This document shows, piece by piece, positions 36,021 through 45,770 of a stretch of DNA of 64,000 nt (the first letter of the stretch is position 1; the number at the start of each line of letters is the position of its first letter). The DNA is from Puniceicoccaceae bacterium (GTDB lineage Bacteria; Verrucomicrobiota; Verrucomicrobiia; Opitutales; JAFGAQ01): contig JANQOQ010000008.1 in assembly GCA_028285755.1 (NCBI GenBank), forward strand, positions 567,399 through 631,398, read 5' to 3'. A program made the translations under genes and the position numbers. The notes under the pieces are model-generated. The model saw nothing but the letters and a program-made list of their open reading frames with translations. It did not search any database and was not told the DNA's origin.

Positions 36021-37003
36021 GGCTTCAGGATCTCCTCTTGTATGAATTGCAGAATTACTGCCTGCACACGTTCCGTCGTATGCGGCGATAGGATATCTCC
36101 TGCCAGGATGTGATTGTTCTTATCGCTGGAATCTTCAATTGCCACCAAAGATTTAGATTCTGAGCCGAATTGGCCAAATCGCTCTTCTATTTTGGGTGCC
36201 AGTACCGTTGCATCCTGAGTCGAATACAAAATGAGGGACGGGGTATTGATGCCTTCAAAATCAATGCTACGATTCAGATATTCAACCTGAGCCATCATGG
36301 GGAAGAGTGCCTGTATTGGGTAGCGGGTATTTAGGTAGTAAGCGTGTGCTGAGTTCTGAGGTTCCCATTGGCGATGACTGCCAAAAACCAATGGCACTAA
36401 GTAATAACTCCAGGGTTTAGTGAGTAGCATCGTTCTCTGGTCCACCGGGCCGTAATTCGGGCTCATCAGGATCATCCCTGCCAGAGAAGGTTTATTGTTT
36501 TTTAATTCTGCTAGGCCAGTCCCCAGTAATGCTCCATGAGACGTGCCTGCAATGATTACCCGTTTGCCGATGCGCTCACCAATCGCGTAAGCCCGCATAG
36601 TGTCATCCAGCCATGCTTCCTTGCCGACATCACCCAACGGTTCACCATCGGGGGAGCCGCTGCCTGTGTATCGAGTCATGTAGAGATTGGCACCGAGTGA
36701 CTTTGCAATATTCTCCCAGAGGGGATGAACTTCCATCCGGGTAGCTGAGAACCCATGTAAATAAATGATCGAAATATCGGTTTTCTGATTGGGCTCATCT
36801 GCCCAGAGGATGATATTTCCGACATTTTCCTTCAATGGGTGCACTTCATCCTGTTCAGCCAGATATGCTTCGAGATCAGAGGGCAGGGTTACTTCCTTGG
36901 GATTGTAACCTTCGATGATATAGCGCGGGCCTGCGAAATAGACTGCGACGAGCAATACAATTACCAGGATTAAAGTGATGAGCATTTTAAAGAGTATAGC
37001 CAT
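36017..37003 (-). CDS. Membrane-anchored alpha/beta hydrolase
   Basis: The 328-residue protein has an N-terminal membrane anchor (about residues 5-27), then an alpha/beta-hydrolase domain: IIYLHGFSATRME (oxyanion loop), the nucleophile Ser in AGTSHGALLG (about 156), Asp in YSTQDATVLAP and His in NNHILAG. The active site should face the periplasm. The substrate is unknown; a carboxylesterase or lysophospholipase is possible. It ends the minus-strand run mazG - YgjP - SAM hydrolase - this gene (9 bases apart from the previous one). Confidence 0.85.
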   Translation of the reverse strand: MAILFKMLITLILVIVLLVAVYFAGPRYIIEGYNPKEVTLPSDLEAYLAEQDEVHPLKENVGNIILWADEPNQKTDISIIYLHGFSATRMEVHPLWENIAKSLGANLYMTRYTGSGSPDGEPLGDVGKEAWLDDTMRAYAIGERIGKRVIIAGTSHGALLGTGLAELKNNKPSLAGMILMSPNYGPVDQRTMLLTKPWSYYLVPLVFGSHRQWEPQNSAHAYYLNTRYPIQALFPMMAQVEYLNRSIDFEGINTPSLILYSTQDATVLAPKIEERFGQFGSESKSLVAIEDSSDKNNHILAGDILSPHTTERVQAVILQFIQEEILKP

Positions 37004-37012
37004 AATTAGTAA

Positions 37013-37804
37013 TTACTCAGTAACTAATTGAATGCTTATCGTATCACCTACTTGAATATTTAGCAACTTCTGGGCGTTATCGAGATTGATTGCAATTTCA
37101 AGTGTGTTGTTGGAGCCAATGTAGGCGAGGGGTTTGCCTTTGGCAACTTCACTGAAAGTCTTAACGAGTGGGATGGTCATATCCCCCCATTTAACTGTGG
37201 TTTCACCTTGGATGGATAATGACTCAATCGCGCTCTTCGGAAGGTTGCTGATCGCATTCCCATAATGATCGATATATTCGATGACGCCGTGGATTACATT
37301 TCTGTCATTGCGGATGCCCGCGAGTTGAAGCCTTGCGAGGCTTTCAATAAGCTTGCCGATGCTCGAAAACGAGTCTGGATCTTGCAATAACTGCCCGACA
37401 GCGGGCGCGAATATATCCCTGCCATGGAAAGTATGGCTGTCACCTTCAATAATCGTTTCAATGTTTCGGAAACTAGTAGGCGTTTCTGGTTCTTTTTGCA
37501 GGACGTGGCTTAAGAGGCCATTGTTCGGCAGCACGAAATAATGGTTTCCGACCTTTGCTGCCATGGGTTCACGCGTGCTTCCTACGCCTGGATCAACGAC
37601 TATCAGAAAAACGGTTCCTTGAGGGAAATTCTGGTAAGTGGATGCCAACACATAGCTGGTTGCATGGATATTGCCGGGTTGGATGTTGTGAGTGATATCG
37701 ACGATTTGGGCAGAGGGGCACCTTTGAAGGATTTTGCCCTTCATGCTCGCGACGAACCAATCGTCTGAACCAAAATCAGTGAGGATGGCTGCGATCGGTT
37801 GCAT
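37013..37804 (-). CDS. S-adenosyl-L-methionine hydrolase (DUF62 / SAM hydroxide adenosyltransferase)
   Basis: From the ATG at 37804 (3 bases after the previous stop) the product is 263 residues, starting MQPIAAILTDFGSDDWFVASMKG. The family signatures follow: DITHNIQPGNI, VVDPGVGSTREP and TFHGRDIFAPA, and near the end GNAISNLPK. Characterised members split SAM into adenosine and methionine with hydroxide; related enzymes use chloride or fluoride. An open frame 33 codons longer overlaps the previous gene and matches nothing. The fold and active Asp residues suggest hydroxide use. Confidence 0.92.
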   Translation of the reverse strand: MQPIAAILTDFGSDDWFVASMKGKILQRCPSAQIVDITHNIQPGNIHATSYVLASTYQNFPQGTVFLIVVDPGVGSTREPMAAKVGNHYFVLPNNGLLSHVLQKEPETPTSFRNIETIIEGDSHTFHGRDIFAPAVGQLLQDPDSFSSIGKLIESLARLQLAGIRNDRNVIHGVIEYIDHYGNAISNLPKSAIESLSIQGETTVKWGDMTIPLVKTFSEVAKGKPLAYIGSNNTLEIAINLDNAQKLLNIQVGDTISIQLVTE

Positions 37805-37806
37805 GT

Positions 37807-38433
37807 TTATTCCAGTGTAAGGTGGATCAGAGTTTTGCCAATGGTTCTGATGGCTTTGCGATTTTCCTGGCAGTCGGGATCCCAGTTCGACAATAAACCC
37901 CAAAATGCATCGGAGTGATTCAGCTCAACCTTATGAGCCAGCTCATGAAGCAGTATATGATTTTGCAGGGCAAACGGCATCAGGATTAATCGCCAGTTTA
38001 AGGATAAGGTGCCACTGGAGGAGCAGGACCCCCAGCGGGTGCGCTGATCCCGTATCTGGACTTGCGTGATTTCTATTTCCTTCTCTTTGCTAAGCGCTTT
38101 GATGCGAAATGGGAGAGACTCACGGGCAAGTCCTTTTAATTCATCGATTAAGCCGGGTGCCTCGATCTCGAAAAGATCGAGTGATTTTTGCCCAACATGC
38201 CACGGGTAGATATTGGGATTCTGGTGCAAGTAGCTTCGTAAAGTAAGGCCGGGCTCTATCGTATCGACGATTCGCTCCATCCAGGGCCATTTCTGGTTTA
38301 CGAAAGCTTCCGCTTTTTTGCGTGATACGTAATACGGGTAGGTCACCAAAAAGTTGCTTTGTCCACGGTGACTGATGCGGATACTCCGACTTTGGCGGTT
38401 GCGTTTGTATTCTATATTAAGCGCGGGCTTCAA
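37807..38433 (-). CDS. YgjP/SprT-like metallopeptidase-domain protein (DUF45)
   Basis: The 208-residue protein has the zinc motif HELAHKVELNHSDAFWGLL (about residues 147-165), where HExxH and a later His bind the metal. The RTRWGSCSSSGTLSLNWRL before it is the family's second signature. DUF45 proteins look like minigluzincin peptidases; E. coli YgjP has been reported to act on nucleotides, so the activity is not settled. Its start overlaps mazG by 17 bases. Confidence 0.86.
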   Translation of the reverse strand: MKPALNIEYKRNRQSRSIRISHRGQSNFLVTYPYYVSRKKAEAFVNQKWPWMERIVDTIEPGLTLRSYLHQNPNIYPWHVGQKSLDLFEIEAPGLIDELKGLARESLPFRIKALSKEKEIEITQVQIRDQRTRWGSCSSSGTLSLNWRLILMPFALQNHILLHELAHKVELNHSDAFWGLLSNWDPDCQENRKAIRTIGKTLIHLTLE

Positions 38434-39106
38434 CTTTTTGAGAGAGCGTATTTACGAGGTTTTGAGTGGTTGTACGAAGTAACTTCTCGGGATCGATGGA
38501 ACGCAGCCTGCACGCTGCTGAAATTGCAAACAAAGCACTGCCCAGCTCTTCTTCGGTATAGTTTTCCGTGAAATCCTGTATCTTATCCTGGGGCAGGGCG
38601 TCATCCTTTTCCAACTGGGCCTTTTGGATATGTTTAAAGGTTTTCTTGGCATACAAACTCGCGGGGAGCTCAGGGGGTAGGGGTTTAAAAGGTGAGTGTG
38701 CGGGCGTTTGTTTTCCATTCTTAGCTTCGGATGCTTTGATTTCTTCCCAGCGTTTTAATACTTCTCCTGAGTTATCTGCTTTAAATGACTCCTTATCAAA
38801 AACGTGGGGATGCCTGCGGATGAGCTTATCGTTTATTTCGCGGGACACATCCTCAATATTGAAGTTGCCGGATTCAGCGGCGATTTCTGATTGCATGAGC
38901 ACATTCAAAAGGACGTCCCCGAGCTCTTCCTGCATGTGCGGGTAGTCCAGATGATCGATGGCCTCGATCAATTCCGCGCATTCTTCGATCAGGCACTCGG
39001 TGAGACTGGAATGCGTTTGCTCCCGGTCCCAGGGGCAACCCCCGGGCGCTCTTAAAAGGGCTACAGTGTTAACGAGTTTGGCAAATTCTGGATAAGATTC
39101 GGGCAT
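38417..39106 (-). CDS. mazG: Nucleoside triphosphate pyrophosphohydrolase MazG
   Basis: MazG removes pyrophosphate from (deoxy)NTPs, cleaning the pool or lowering ppGpp. The 229-residue protein has the first MazG domain with CPWDREQTHSSLTECLIEEC, then EAIDHLDYPHMQEELGDVLLNVLMQ (metal-binding Glu and Asp). After a linker, the second half has ELGSALFAISAACR, where the E-E-L-G-D of the second domain is reduced. It starts a four-gene minus-strand run, with a small overlap to the YgjP gene. Confidence 0.93.
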   Translation of the reverse strand: MPESYPEFAKLVNTVALLRAPGGCPWDREQTHSSLTECLIEECAELIEAIDHLDYPHMQEELGDVLLNVLMQSEIAAESGNFNIEDVSREINDKLIRRHPHVFDKESFKADNSGEVLKRWEEIKASEAKNGKQTPAHSPFKPLPPELPASLYAKKTFKHIQKAQLEKDDALPQDKIQDFTENYTEEELGSALFAISAACRLRSIDPEKLLRTTTQNLVNTLSQKVEARA

Positions 39107-39259
39107 ATTTTCAGGTTAATGCTTATTTGTTTTTGAGTTTAGAGGATGCACAGAATTTAGCAAGACATCTGCCATATGAATGTTGCAATGTGATTTGATA
39201 CTACCGGTATTGGGTTCGCTTGCTTGACAGAGGCTCAGTCCTTTCGTTTGTGTGAGGGT

Positions 39260-40063
39260 ATGAGTGATCGTTTGGCAGAGATAATGGATTGGAAACGCAG
39301 GGAAATTGAGCCTGTGATACGCCCGATATCCGAGCGAGAGCTTGAGCGTCTTGCCAGACCTCACGAATCGGAACGTTTCTTAATGCAAAAGGCACTCAGA
39401 AGAAACGAAGCGCAGCTTTCGGTGATTTCCGAAATCAAGCGCAGGTCACCGTCAGCAGGGGCTATTGCAGAGAATGCCAGTGCGGTGGAGCAGGCCATCA
39501 AATATGTGAACGGGAATGCGGATGCACTCTCCATCCTCACCGACGAGAAGTATTTTGGAGGGACAATTAAAGATCTCTGGGAGGTTGTGGAGCTATTGCA
39601 ACAGCACCGGCGTAATACGCCCTGCCTGCGAAAGGATTTTATGCTTCACCCTGTTCAGGTGGTTGAGGCGGCAGAGGCGGGTGCAGCAGTGATTCTGATT
39701 ATTGTGAGAGCCCTGGATGATGACCAGATCAAGCGCCTGTATAATGCTGCCAATATCATTGGGCTGGATAGTCTCTTTGAGATTCATGAAGAGCGCGAAC
39801 TTGAAAAAGCGCTTCGGCATGACCCCAAAATCATTGGAGTAAATAACCGGGATTTAAGCCGCTTTACGACCGATCTTGCACATACCGAGCATTTATTACC
39901 GCAAATGCCGGATGACATAATAAAACTCAGTGAAAGCGGTATCTTTGAGCTTGAGGATGCCCTGCGGGCGAAGGACGCGGGTGCGGATGGGGTACTAATT
40001 GGGCAGGCGCTTATGGAGGCGGAAGATCCCGAAGCCTTTATCGAAGCGATTCATGAGCTTTGA
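39260..40063 (+). CDS. trpC: Indole-3-glycerol phosphate synthase
   Basis: This (beta/alpha)8 enzyme closes the indole ring in tryptophan synthesis. From the ATG at 39260 it has 267 residues. Signatures: VISEIKRRSPSAG (catalytic Lys), LRKDFMLHPVQV, VNNRDLSRFTTDL and SESGIF. A TTG 12 codons upstream is open, but the ATG gives the usual N-terminus. Other trp genes are not adjacent (trpG is 5 kb away). The stop overlaps the TTG start of rsmA. Confidence 0.95.
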   Translation: MSDRLAEIMDWKRREIEPVIRPISERELERLARPHESERFLMQKALRRNEAQLSVISEIKRRSPSAGAIAENASAVEQAIKYVNGNADALSILTDEKYFGGTIKDLWEVVELLQQHRRNTPCLRKDFMLHPVQVVEAAEAGAAVILIIVRALDDDQIKRLYNAANIIGLDSLFEIHEERELEKALRHDPKIIGVNNRDLSRFTTDLAHTEHLLPQMPDDIIKLSESGIFELEDALRAKDAGADGVLIGQALMEAEDPEAFIEAIHEL

Positions 40064-40881
40064 AAAAGTCGCAATTACAGACTTTCTTTAAGCAAATCGG
40101 CTTTCGCCCCAGCATGAAGTTGGGGCAGAACTTTTTAATCGAGGGTAGCATCGCCCGAAAGATGGTAGAGCTTGCGAGTGTCAATGTATCGGACACTATT
40201 GTAGAAATCGGGCCCGGTATGGGGATGATTACCCGAGAGATACTTAAAGTATCGTCGAACGTGTCAGTCGTCGAAAAAGACGGACGGTTGTTTGATTATT
40301 TACAATCAAAGTTTTGGAACGAAAGTATGCATATGATCCATGGTGATGCGCTGGATTATCCGTTGGCCAAGGTTAAAGACCCGAATCAAGTGACCGTGAT
40401 TTCGAATCCGCCGTATTCAATCATTGGACCCTGGCTGGCGGCGGTTTTGAAGCTTGGTATTCCTAAGCAGATGATCCTGCTGGTTCAAAAAGAAGTAGGG
40501 GAGCGGTTGTGTGCGGAGTCACGAACCAAGGCGTATGGGGCACTCAGCATTCGTTTGCAGGCGGCCTATGATATCAGCATCGAGCATCGCGTGGCGCCCC
40601 AGTGTTTTTTTCCGGTACCTGAGGTGGATTCAGTCATTATCAATCTTGGTCGCAGAGCAGGTGCTCATCGCTTTGAACCTGTATTTTCGGAGCTCATGCA
40701 AACCCTGTTTACGAAACGTCGCAAGCAAATAGGATCTCATCTGAAAAGTTATGTTTCGGAATTGAATTTTGCCCGATGGTTGCAAATTCTAGGCGAGCAC
40801 AATCTGGATATGACTGCTCGCCCAGAGGAAATTGCGGTGCCTGTATGGATCAGGCTTGATGAGCAAACACGCGCTACTTGA
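40060..40881 (+). CDS. rsmA: 16S rRNA dimethyladenosine transferase
   Basis: RsmA dimethylates two adjacent adenines in helix 45 of 16S rRNA with SAM. The 273-residue protein has LGQNFLIEG, the SAM site [16 protein letters not shown], and the catalytic NPPYSI. The start is a TTG at 40060 that overlaps the trpC stop in TTGA. This leaves the normal 17 or so residues before LGQNF; the first ATG would remove them. Its last 8 bases overlap ugd on the other strand. Confidence 0.95.
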   Translation: MKKSQLQTFFKQIGFRPSMKLGQNFLIEGSIARKMVELASVNVSDTIVEIGPGMGMITREILKVSSNVSVVEKDGRLFDYLQSKFWNESMHMIHGDALDYPLAKVKDPNQVTVISNPPYSIIGPWLAAVLKLGIPKQMILLVQKEVGERLCAESRTKAYGALSIRLQAAYDISIEHRVAPQCFFPVPEVDSVIINLGRRAGAHRFEPVFSELMQTLFTKRRKQIGSHLKSYVSELNFARWLQILGEHNLDMTARPEEIAVPVWIRLDEQTRAT

Positions 40882-42259
40882 TCGCGAGTTTGCCAATACC
40901 GTGTGCTTCGAAACCGATCTTTGTCAGTTCGTTTAGGTCAACGATGTTTCTGCCGTCAAAGATGAATGCCGGCTTGCGCATGGACTCAAATATCTTGGGA
41001 TAGTCGAGCGTCTTAAAGACATCCCACTCGGTCATAATGATGATTGCATCTGCGTCCTTGGCCGCTTCGTAGGGATCTTCACTAATGGTTATGAGCTCAT
41101 TGGGGCTACCGTCTGCATTTACGCGACTTTGACCCAGGTCGCCATAAACCTGATTCGGTGTCACTTTTGGGTCAAAGATGTGCAGGTGTGCGCGCTCCTC
41201 GAGCAGATCGCGGCATACGTAGATCGCTGCCGATTCACGGGTGTCATTGGTATCCTTTTTGAAAGCAAATCCAAATACGGCAATTTTCTTGCGAGTCACC
41301 GTATTGAACATGTTTTTGAGCATCTTGGTCGAGAATCGTTTCTTCTGATAATCGTTCATGGAAACGACTTGCCGCCAATACTCGGCCACTTCCGTAAGCC
41401 CGAAAGATTCGCAAAGGTAGACCAAGTTTAAAATATCCTTTTGGAAGCAGGAACCACCAAATCCCACTGAGCTGCGTAAGAACTTCGGGCCAATCCGGGA
41501 ATCTGTACCGATGGAGTGAGCGACTTCATCGACATTTGCACCCGTTGCTTCGCAGAGAGCCGAGATAGAATTGATGCTGGAGATGCGCTGTGCAAGGAAT
41601 GCATTGGCAGTCAGCTTCGAGAGTTCGGATGACCAGAGATTAGTAGTGAGGATTTTGCTCTGATCAACCCATTGGCCATAGACGGATGCCAGAGTCTTGA
41701 CTGCGGCTTCTCCCTCCGGGGTTTCTTCACCGCCGATGAGCACTCGGTCCGGATCCAACAAATCCTCAACTGCGGTTCCTTCTGCGAGGAATTCAGGGTT
41801 CGAAAGCACTTGGAAGGGTTTATCGAGCTTGCGGGAATCAAATATCTTTTTAAGGGACTCAGCCGTTTTTACAGGAAGTGTGGATTTTTCCACTACTATT
41901 TTTCCGCCGTCACAATTATCAGCAATGCGTCTTGCGCATGCTTCGATGTAAGTAAGGTCTGAGGCGCTGCCTGCACCCACGCCGTAAGTTTTGGTGGGTG
42001 TGTTCACGCAGATAAATATAATGTCGGCTTCACGGATATGCTTGTCGACTTCAGTTGTGAAAAAGAGGTTCTTACCCCGATTCGCCTTAACGATATCATC
42101 CAGGCCTGGCTCGAAAATCGGCAGCTCATCTGAGTTCCACTGGTCGATACGCGCCTGGTTAATATCCACAACATTCATTTCAATGTTTGGGCATTTATGG
42201 GCAATAACGGCCATGGTGGGACCTCCCACATAGCCAGCTCCAATACAACATATTTTCAT
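40874..42259 (-). CDS. ugd: UDP-glucose 6-dehydrogenase
   Basis: The enzyme oxidises UDP-glucose to UDP-glucuronate with two NAD. The 461-residue protein resembles the eukaryotic-type branch, with [20 protein letters not shown] and the inserted [16 protein letters not shown]. The catalytic Cys is in [19 protein letters not shown], and the UDP-binding domain has [19 protein letters not shown]. The product feeds surface polysaccharides. It lies 12 bases behind an aminotransferase gene on the same strand. Confidence 0.95.
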   Translation of the reverse strand: MKICCIGAGYVGGPTMAVIAHKCPNIEMNVVDINQARIDQWNSDELPIFEPGLDDIVKANRGKNLFFTTEVDKHIREADIIFICVNTPTKTYGVGAGSASDLTYIEACARRIADNCDGGKIVVEKSTLPVKTAESLKKIFDSRKLDKPFQVLSNPEFLAEGTAVEDLLDPDRVLIGGEETPEGEAAVKTLASVYGQWVDQSKILTTNLWSSELSKLTANAFLAQRISSINSISALCEATGANVDEVAHSIGTDSRIGPKFLRSSVGFGGSCFQKDILNLVYLCESFGLTEVAEYWRQVVSMNDYQKKRFSTKMLKNMFNTVTRKKIAVFGFAFKKDTNDTRESAAIYVCRDLLEERAHLHIFDPKVTPNQVYGDLGQSRVNADGSPNELITISEDPYEAAKDADAIIIMTEWDVFKTLDYPKIFESMRKPAFIFDGRNIVDLNELTKIGFEAHGIGKLAIK

Positions 42260-42271
42260 GGTTTTTATTTG

Positions 42272-43543
42272 CTAGTAAGTAAATGCAACTTCGGTGAATC
42301 GCTCCAATGCGACCTTTAGGAGGTCATTGTTTAGAGTTCCTATACTCAACCGGATAAAATGATGTGGCTCACCGGATGCAAAACAAAAAGCGCCGGGCAC
42401 GTAAATAACTCCCCGATCTTTACACTCTTTTGAAAAACGTTCTCCGAAATCGGTATTGATCCCGATAGGTGCCTGTAACCACATCAACAAGCCTCCCTTG
42501 GGTTCGCGCCATTTCCATCCCTTGTCTGCAATTTTGGAATTTTCCAACACGGAGAGTGCCCGCAGCGCCTTTTCCTGATAGTGCCGGCCTAGTTCAATGG
42601 TCAGCTTTCCATATTCACCTGACTTGAGGATCTCTTCGATTATTTTTTGATTAAAATTTGCCGTTCCGAAATCCTGATTGCCTTTGGAATAAACGATTTT
42701 GTTGAGCCACTCCCGATGGGAACAGACGCAAAAACCCACTTTGAGGCCGGATGCAAATGGTTTCGTGTAGGTGCCTGTGTAGAGTTTTGGGAAATCTGCG
42801 TACTCGGGGATACTGAGAATACTCGGAGTATCGTCAACGGGTGCATACGCCAGGTCACGGTAGGCAGCATCTTCGATGACCGGCAGTAAAAGTGAGTGTT
42901 TCTTGAGGATTTCAGCCAGACCGGTTTTTTCTTCAAGCCCGATCGAGCGGGAACTCGGATTCGCAAAATAGCCCATGATATAGACGGCCCTTAACTTCTT
43001 CGTCTTACCGGCCTGTCTTAATTCCTCAAGCTGTTGATCCAGTGCAGGCAAATCAATTTCTCCCGCTTCATTTGCCGGCATGCCGATAGGGTTTATTTGC
43101 AATCCCTGTAGCAGAGAGAGCATGACAAAGTAGGTGGGGCTCTCTACCAATATATAGTCCCCGGGATCACATAGCGTTTGCATAGCGATATACAGCGCTT
43201 GTTGGGAACCGTTCGTTATGAGTGTTTGGTCGGGTTGAAATGCTCCCGCTTGCTCACTCGGTTTTTGATTGAGGAAATTGCAGGTTAATCTCCTGAGGTC
43301 CGGTCGGCCCGGGGTTGTTCCATACTGGAGGCTTTCCTTGTTTTGCCTATCCGATAACAGTCGATCTACGGTTTCCCGGACAAGCGCCATGGGTAAAGCA
43401 TCGTTATCGGTGAATCCTGCGGCCAGCGAGAGGATATCCGGCTCTTCAAGGGGTATGCGCATCAGCTCATTGATTGATGGCTCTATTAAAGCTTCCGCAC
43501 TGTCAGAGAATTGTATGGGCACTTCCGTGGATGGTCCGTTCAT
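42272..43543 (-). CDS. PLP-dependent aminotransferase class I/II (2-aminoadipate transaminase type)
   Basis: A fold-type I aminotransferase of 423 residues. ILSLAAGFTDNDALP and YGTTPGRPDLRRLTCNFL are typical of the MocR/LysN-like group without a DNA-binding domain. NGSQQALYIAMQTLCDPGD follows, and the PLP Lys is in YTKPFASGLKVGF (about residue 255). It ends with FIRLSIGTLNNDLL. Such enzymes act on 2-aminoadipate, kynurenine, aromatic or branched amino acids; the substrate is unclear. It is transcribed with ugd. Confidence 0.87.
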   Translation of the reverse strand: MNGPSTEVPIQFSDSAEALIEPSINELMRIPLEEPDILSLAAGFTDNDALPMALVRETVDRLLSDRQNKESLQYGTTPGRPDLRRLTCNFLNQKPSEQAGAFQPDQTLITNGSQQALYIAMQTLCDPGDYILVESPTYFVMLSLLQGLQINPIGMPANEAGEIDLPALDQQLEELRQAGKTKKLRAVYIMGYFANPSSRSIGLEEKTGLAEILKKHSLLLPVIEDAAYRDLAYAPVDDTPSILSIPEYADFPKLYTGTYTKPFASGLKVGFCVCSHREWLNKIVYSKGNQDFGTANFNQKIIEEILKSGEYGKLTIELGRHYQEKALRALSVLENSKIADKGWKWREPKGGLLMWLQAPIGINTDFGERFSKECKDRGVIYVPGAFCFASGEPHHFIRLSIGTLNNDLLKVALERFTEVAFTY

Positions 43544-43646
43544 GAGAACTGCAATATCTTTCTAAAGTTTTGAGTATGGAGGTATCTGGCTGCTATCACA
43601 AACTAAAATCATATCGTTGTGCTTAACACTTGTTTAATCTGTTGGC

Positions 43647-44480
43647 ATGTGGCAATTTCTAGGCTTTGTGCAAGGCAATCAATTTCAGTCTATTTTCTCC
43701 CTCCTCTGGAAAATATTACTATTTGTCATAGTCATATTGCTGGCTGCTTCGTATTTCCTGGCAGATTCTTTATTGTTCAAAGACAACGCTCCCACATATT
43801 CAAAGGCTTATCCCTATTTCAGTATTTCGGATGGGAGGGGCGGAGAGATTGTTTGCCGGTTCATCGGGGTGCCCCGTTCGTCTTATTTAATTATTTACAG
43901 CCACGGGAATGCTGAAGATTTAGGCATTGTAGAGCCTACGCTGCAGAAGTTGGCGAGAGCTGGTTTTTCAGTGATTGGTTATGACTATCCCGGCTATGGG
44001 CACAGCACCGGCAAGGCCGGCCAGGAAAGTGTGAATCGTGCGATCCAGGCGGTGCATCAATATGTTACAGATGTGCTGGGGTTTCAGGATGATCAATTGA
44101 TACTCTATGGCCGCTCTTTGGGGAGCGGGCCTACCGTTAATCTGGCAGAAGCGATTGATGCGCATGGGGTGATACTGGAGGGAGCCTTTAAGTCTGCCTT
44201 CAGTGTGGTTGCTGGTATTAGTTTTTTACCCTGGGACAAGTATCCGAATATCCGGAAAATAGATGATCTAGATGATCCACTGCTCATTTTACATGGTACG
44301 GAAGATCAGGTAGTACCGTATGATCATGGGGTATCCCTATTTGAGAAAGCGAATGGATATAAACTCTATTACTGGGTAGAAGGTGCCGGGCATAATAACC
44401 TGGTGGATTACCTGGGAGATGACTATCAGGCCGTTATTCGTGACTTTGCCCGATTTGCCCAGCGCAGCTATTCTTCGTAA
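43647..44480 (+). CDS. Alpha/beta hydrolase with N-terminal membrane anchor (ABHD17/S33-like)
   Basis: The 277-residue protein has a membrane segment (about residues 15-39), then the hydrolase domain: LIIYSHGNAEDLG (oxyanion), VIGYDYPGYGHSTGKAG, nucleophile Ser in LYGRSLGSGPTVN (about 158), Asp in HGTEDQVVP and His in GAGHNNL. This is the pattern of the BEM46/ABHD17 group. The natural substrate is unknown. Its 3' end overlaps the next gene by 13 bases. Confidence 0.88.
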   Translation: MWQFLGFVQGNQFQSIFSLLWKILLFVIVILLAASYFLADSLLFKDNAPTYSKAYPYFSISDGRGGEIVCRFIGVPRSSYLIIYSHGNAEDLGIVEPTLQKLARAGFSVIGYDYPGYGHSTGKAGQESVNRAIQAVHQYVTDVLGFQDDQLILYGRSLGSGPTVNLAEAIDAHGVILEGAFKSAFSVVAGISFLPWDKYPNIRKIDDLDDPLLILHGTEDQVVPYDHGVSLFEKANGYKLYYWVEGAGHNNLVDYLGDDYQAVIRDFARFAQRSYSS

Positions 44481-45754
44481 ATCCAGTATTGGCGGCTCCA
44501 TTTTTTAAAGTCCGCTGCCTGTTTATCCCAGAGTTTTAAAAAGAGTTCTACGCGTGTGTCTTTACCGCGTGTGCTGATTTCCTGCCACCAGAGCTGTGAA
44601 CCCACGTGTTTATTGTAGAGCAGTGCGCGTCCATCGGTGACCTCTGCATACGGGTTGTCGCCGCTTAGCTCGCAGGCAAGTCGGCTCATATGAAACGAAA
44701 ATGCAGTGGGGTTAAGTTTATTCCAGTCACTCACCTGTACATAAACTCCTTTTACACTCACTCCATTTGAACGTTTAGAGTCCATTACCATAAGCCTCAC
44801 CCCCTCTACGGGAATCTGGGACAAACGTGCTCTGAGCTCGCTGGGCGAAATCTCGGGAAAGCGCAGGAAACGAAAGGGGTATTCGGTGCCGATACCATGG
44901 CTGAATGCATTGATTTCTGCACCCAGGCCTACGATCGCATAGCCCAGCACTGCCGCTAGGGTGGGTATAGCAGGTGAGGTAGGCACCCAGTCCAGGCCGG
45001 TGTCGTTCCAGGTCATATCCCGTTTCCAGCCAAACATGGGAATAATCGTGAGTTTTCCTCTGCGTCGCACTTCCTCTGAGAGTTCTAGCCAACCTTCACT
45101 TTCTTTGGCTGCATAGGCGAGCTCTCCGATGGTGAGACCATGGACGTAGGGCACCGGAAAGGCACCCACGTAGCTGCGAAACTGCTCCTCCATCATGGGG
45201 CCATCCACTTTCAAACCTCCGAGCGGATTGGGCCTGTCCAAGATAACGACTTGCACGCCGTGGGTGAAACAGGCCTGCATAACCAGCCGCATACAGCTCA
45301 CATAAGTGTATGAGCGCGCTCCGATATCCTGGAGATCTATGACCATGGCGTCCAGCCCTCTCAACATCTCTGGCGTGGGGCTACGATACTTGCCATAAAG
45401 TGAAAAGACCGGTAGTCGTGTCTTCGGGTCAATGCGGTCATCAATCGGCTGATTGGCCTTTTCGTCTCCGTAAATGCCGTGTTCGGGCCCAAATAGCTTG
45501 ATGAGATTCACCTCATTGGATTGGTGAAGAATATCAATCGTCGAAATCCCCTGATTGTTTACCCCAGCGGGGTTGGTCAATAAACCGACATTAAGTCCTT
45601 TGATGTGCTTGAAATCCTGACGTTGCAGGACATCAATGCCCAGCAATATCTTAGGCTCCTTGGCGGTAGCCACTTGCGTGATTAGCAATAGGGGTGCAAT
45701 TAAAAGGATGAAGCAAGAAGCTAAAGATCGCAGTTTGCAAAGTGTTTGATTCAT
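44468..45754 (-). CDS. namZ: Exo-beta-N-acetylmuramidase NamZ-like (DUF1343)
   Basis: DUF1343 proteins are now known as NamZ, which releases terminal MurNAc from peptidoglycan fragments. The 428-residue protein has a signal peptide (about residues 1-31), then GLNVGLLTNPAGVNNQGI, FGPEHGIYGDEKAN, VIDLQDIGARSYTYV and LDRPNPLGG, all family signatures. It would act in the periplasm in cell-wall recycling. It follows glxK after 16 bases in a run with RodA upstream. Confidence 0.93.
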   Translation of the reverse strand: MNQTLCKLRSLASCFILLIAPLLLITQVATAKEPKILLGIDVLQRQDFKHIKGLNVGLLTNPAGVNNQGISTIDILHQSNEVNLIKLFGPEHGIYGDEKANQPIDDRIDPKTRLPVFSLYGKYRSPTPEMLRGLDAMVIDLQDIGARSYTYVSCMRLVMQACFTHGVQVVILDRPNPLGGLKVDGPMMEEQFRSYVGAFPVPYVHGLTIGELAYAAKESEGWLELSEEVRRRGKLTIIPMFGWKRDMTWNDTGLDWVPTSPAIPTLAAVLGYAIVGLGAEINAFSHGIGTEYPFRFLRFPEISPSELRARLSQIPVEGVRLMVMDSKRSNGVSVKGVYVQVSDWNKLNPTAFSFHMSRLACELSGDNPYAEVTDGRALLYNKHVGSQLWWQEISTRGKDTRVELFLKLWDKQAADFKKWSRQYWIYEE

Positions 45755-45770
45755 CCCCCCTTAACTAAAT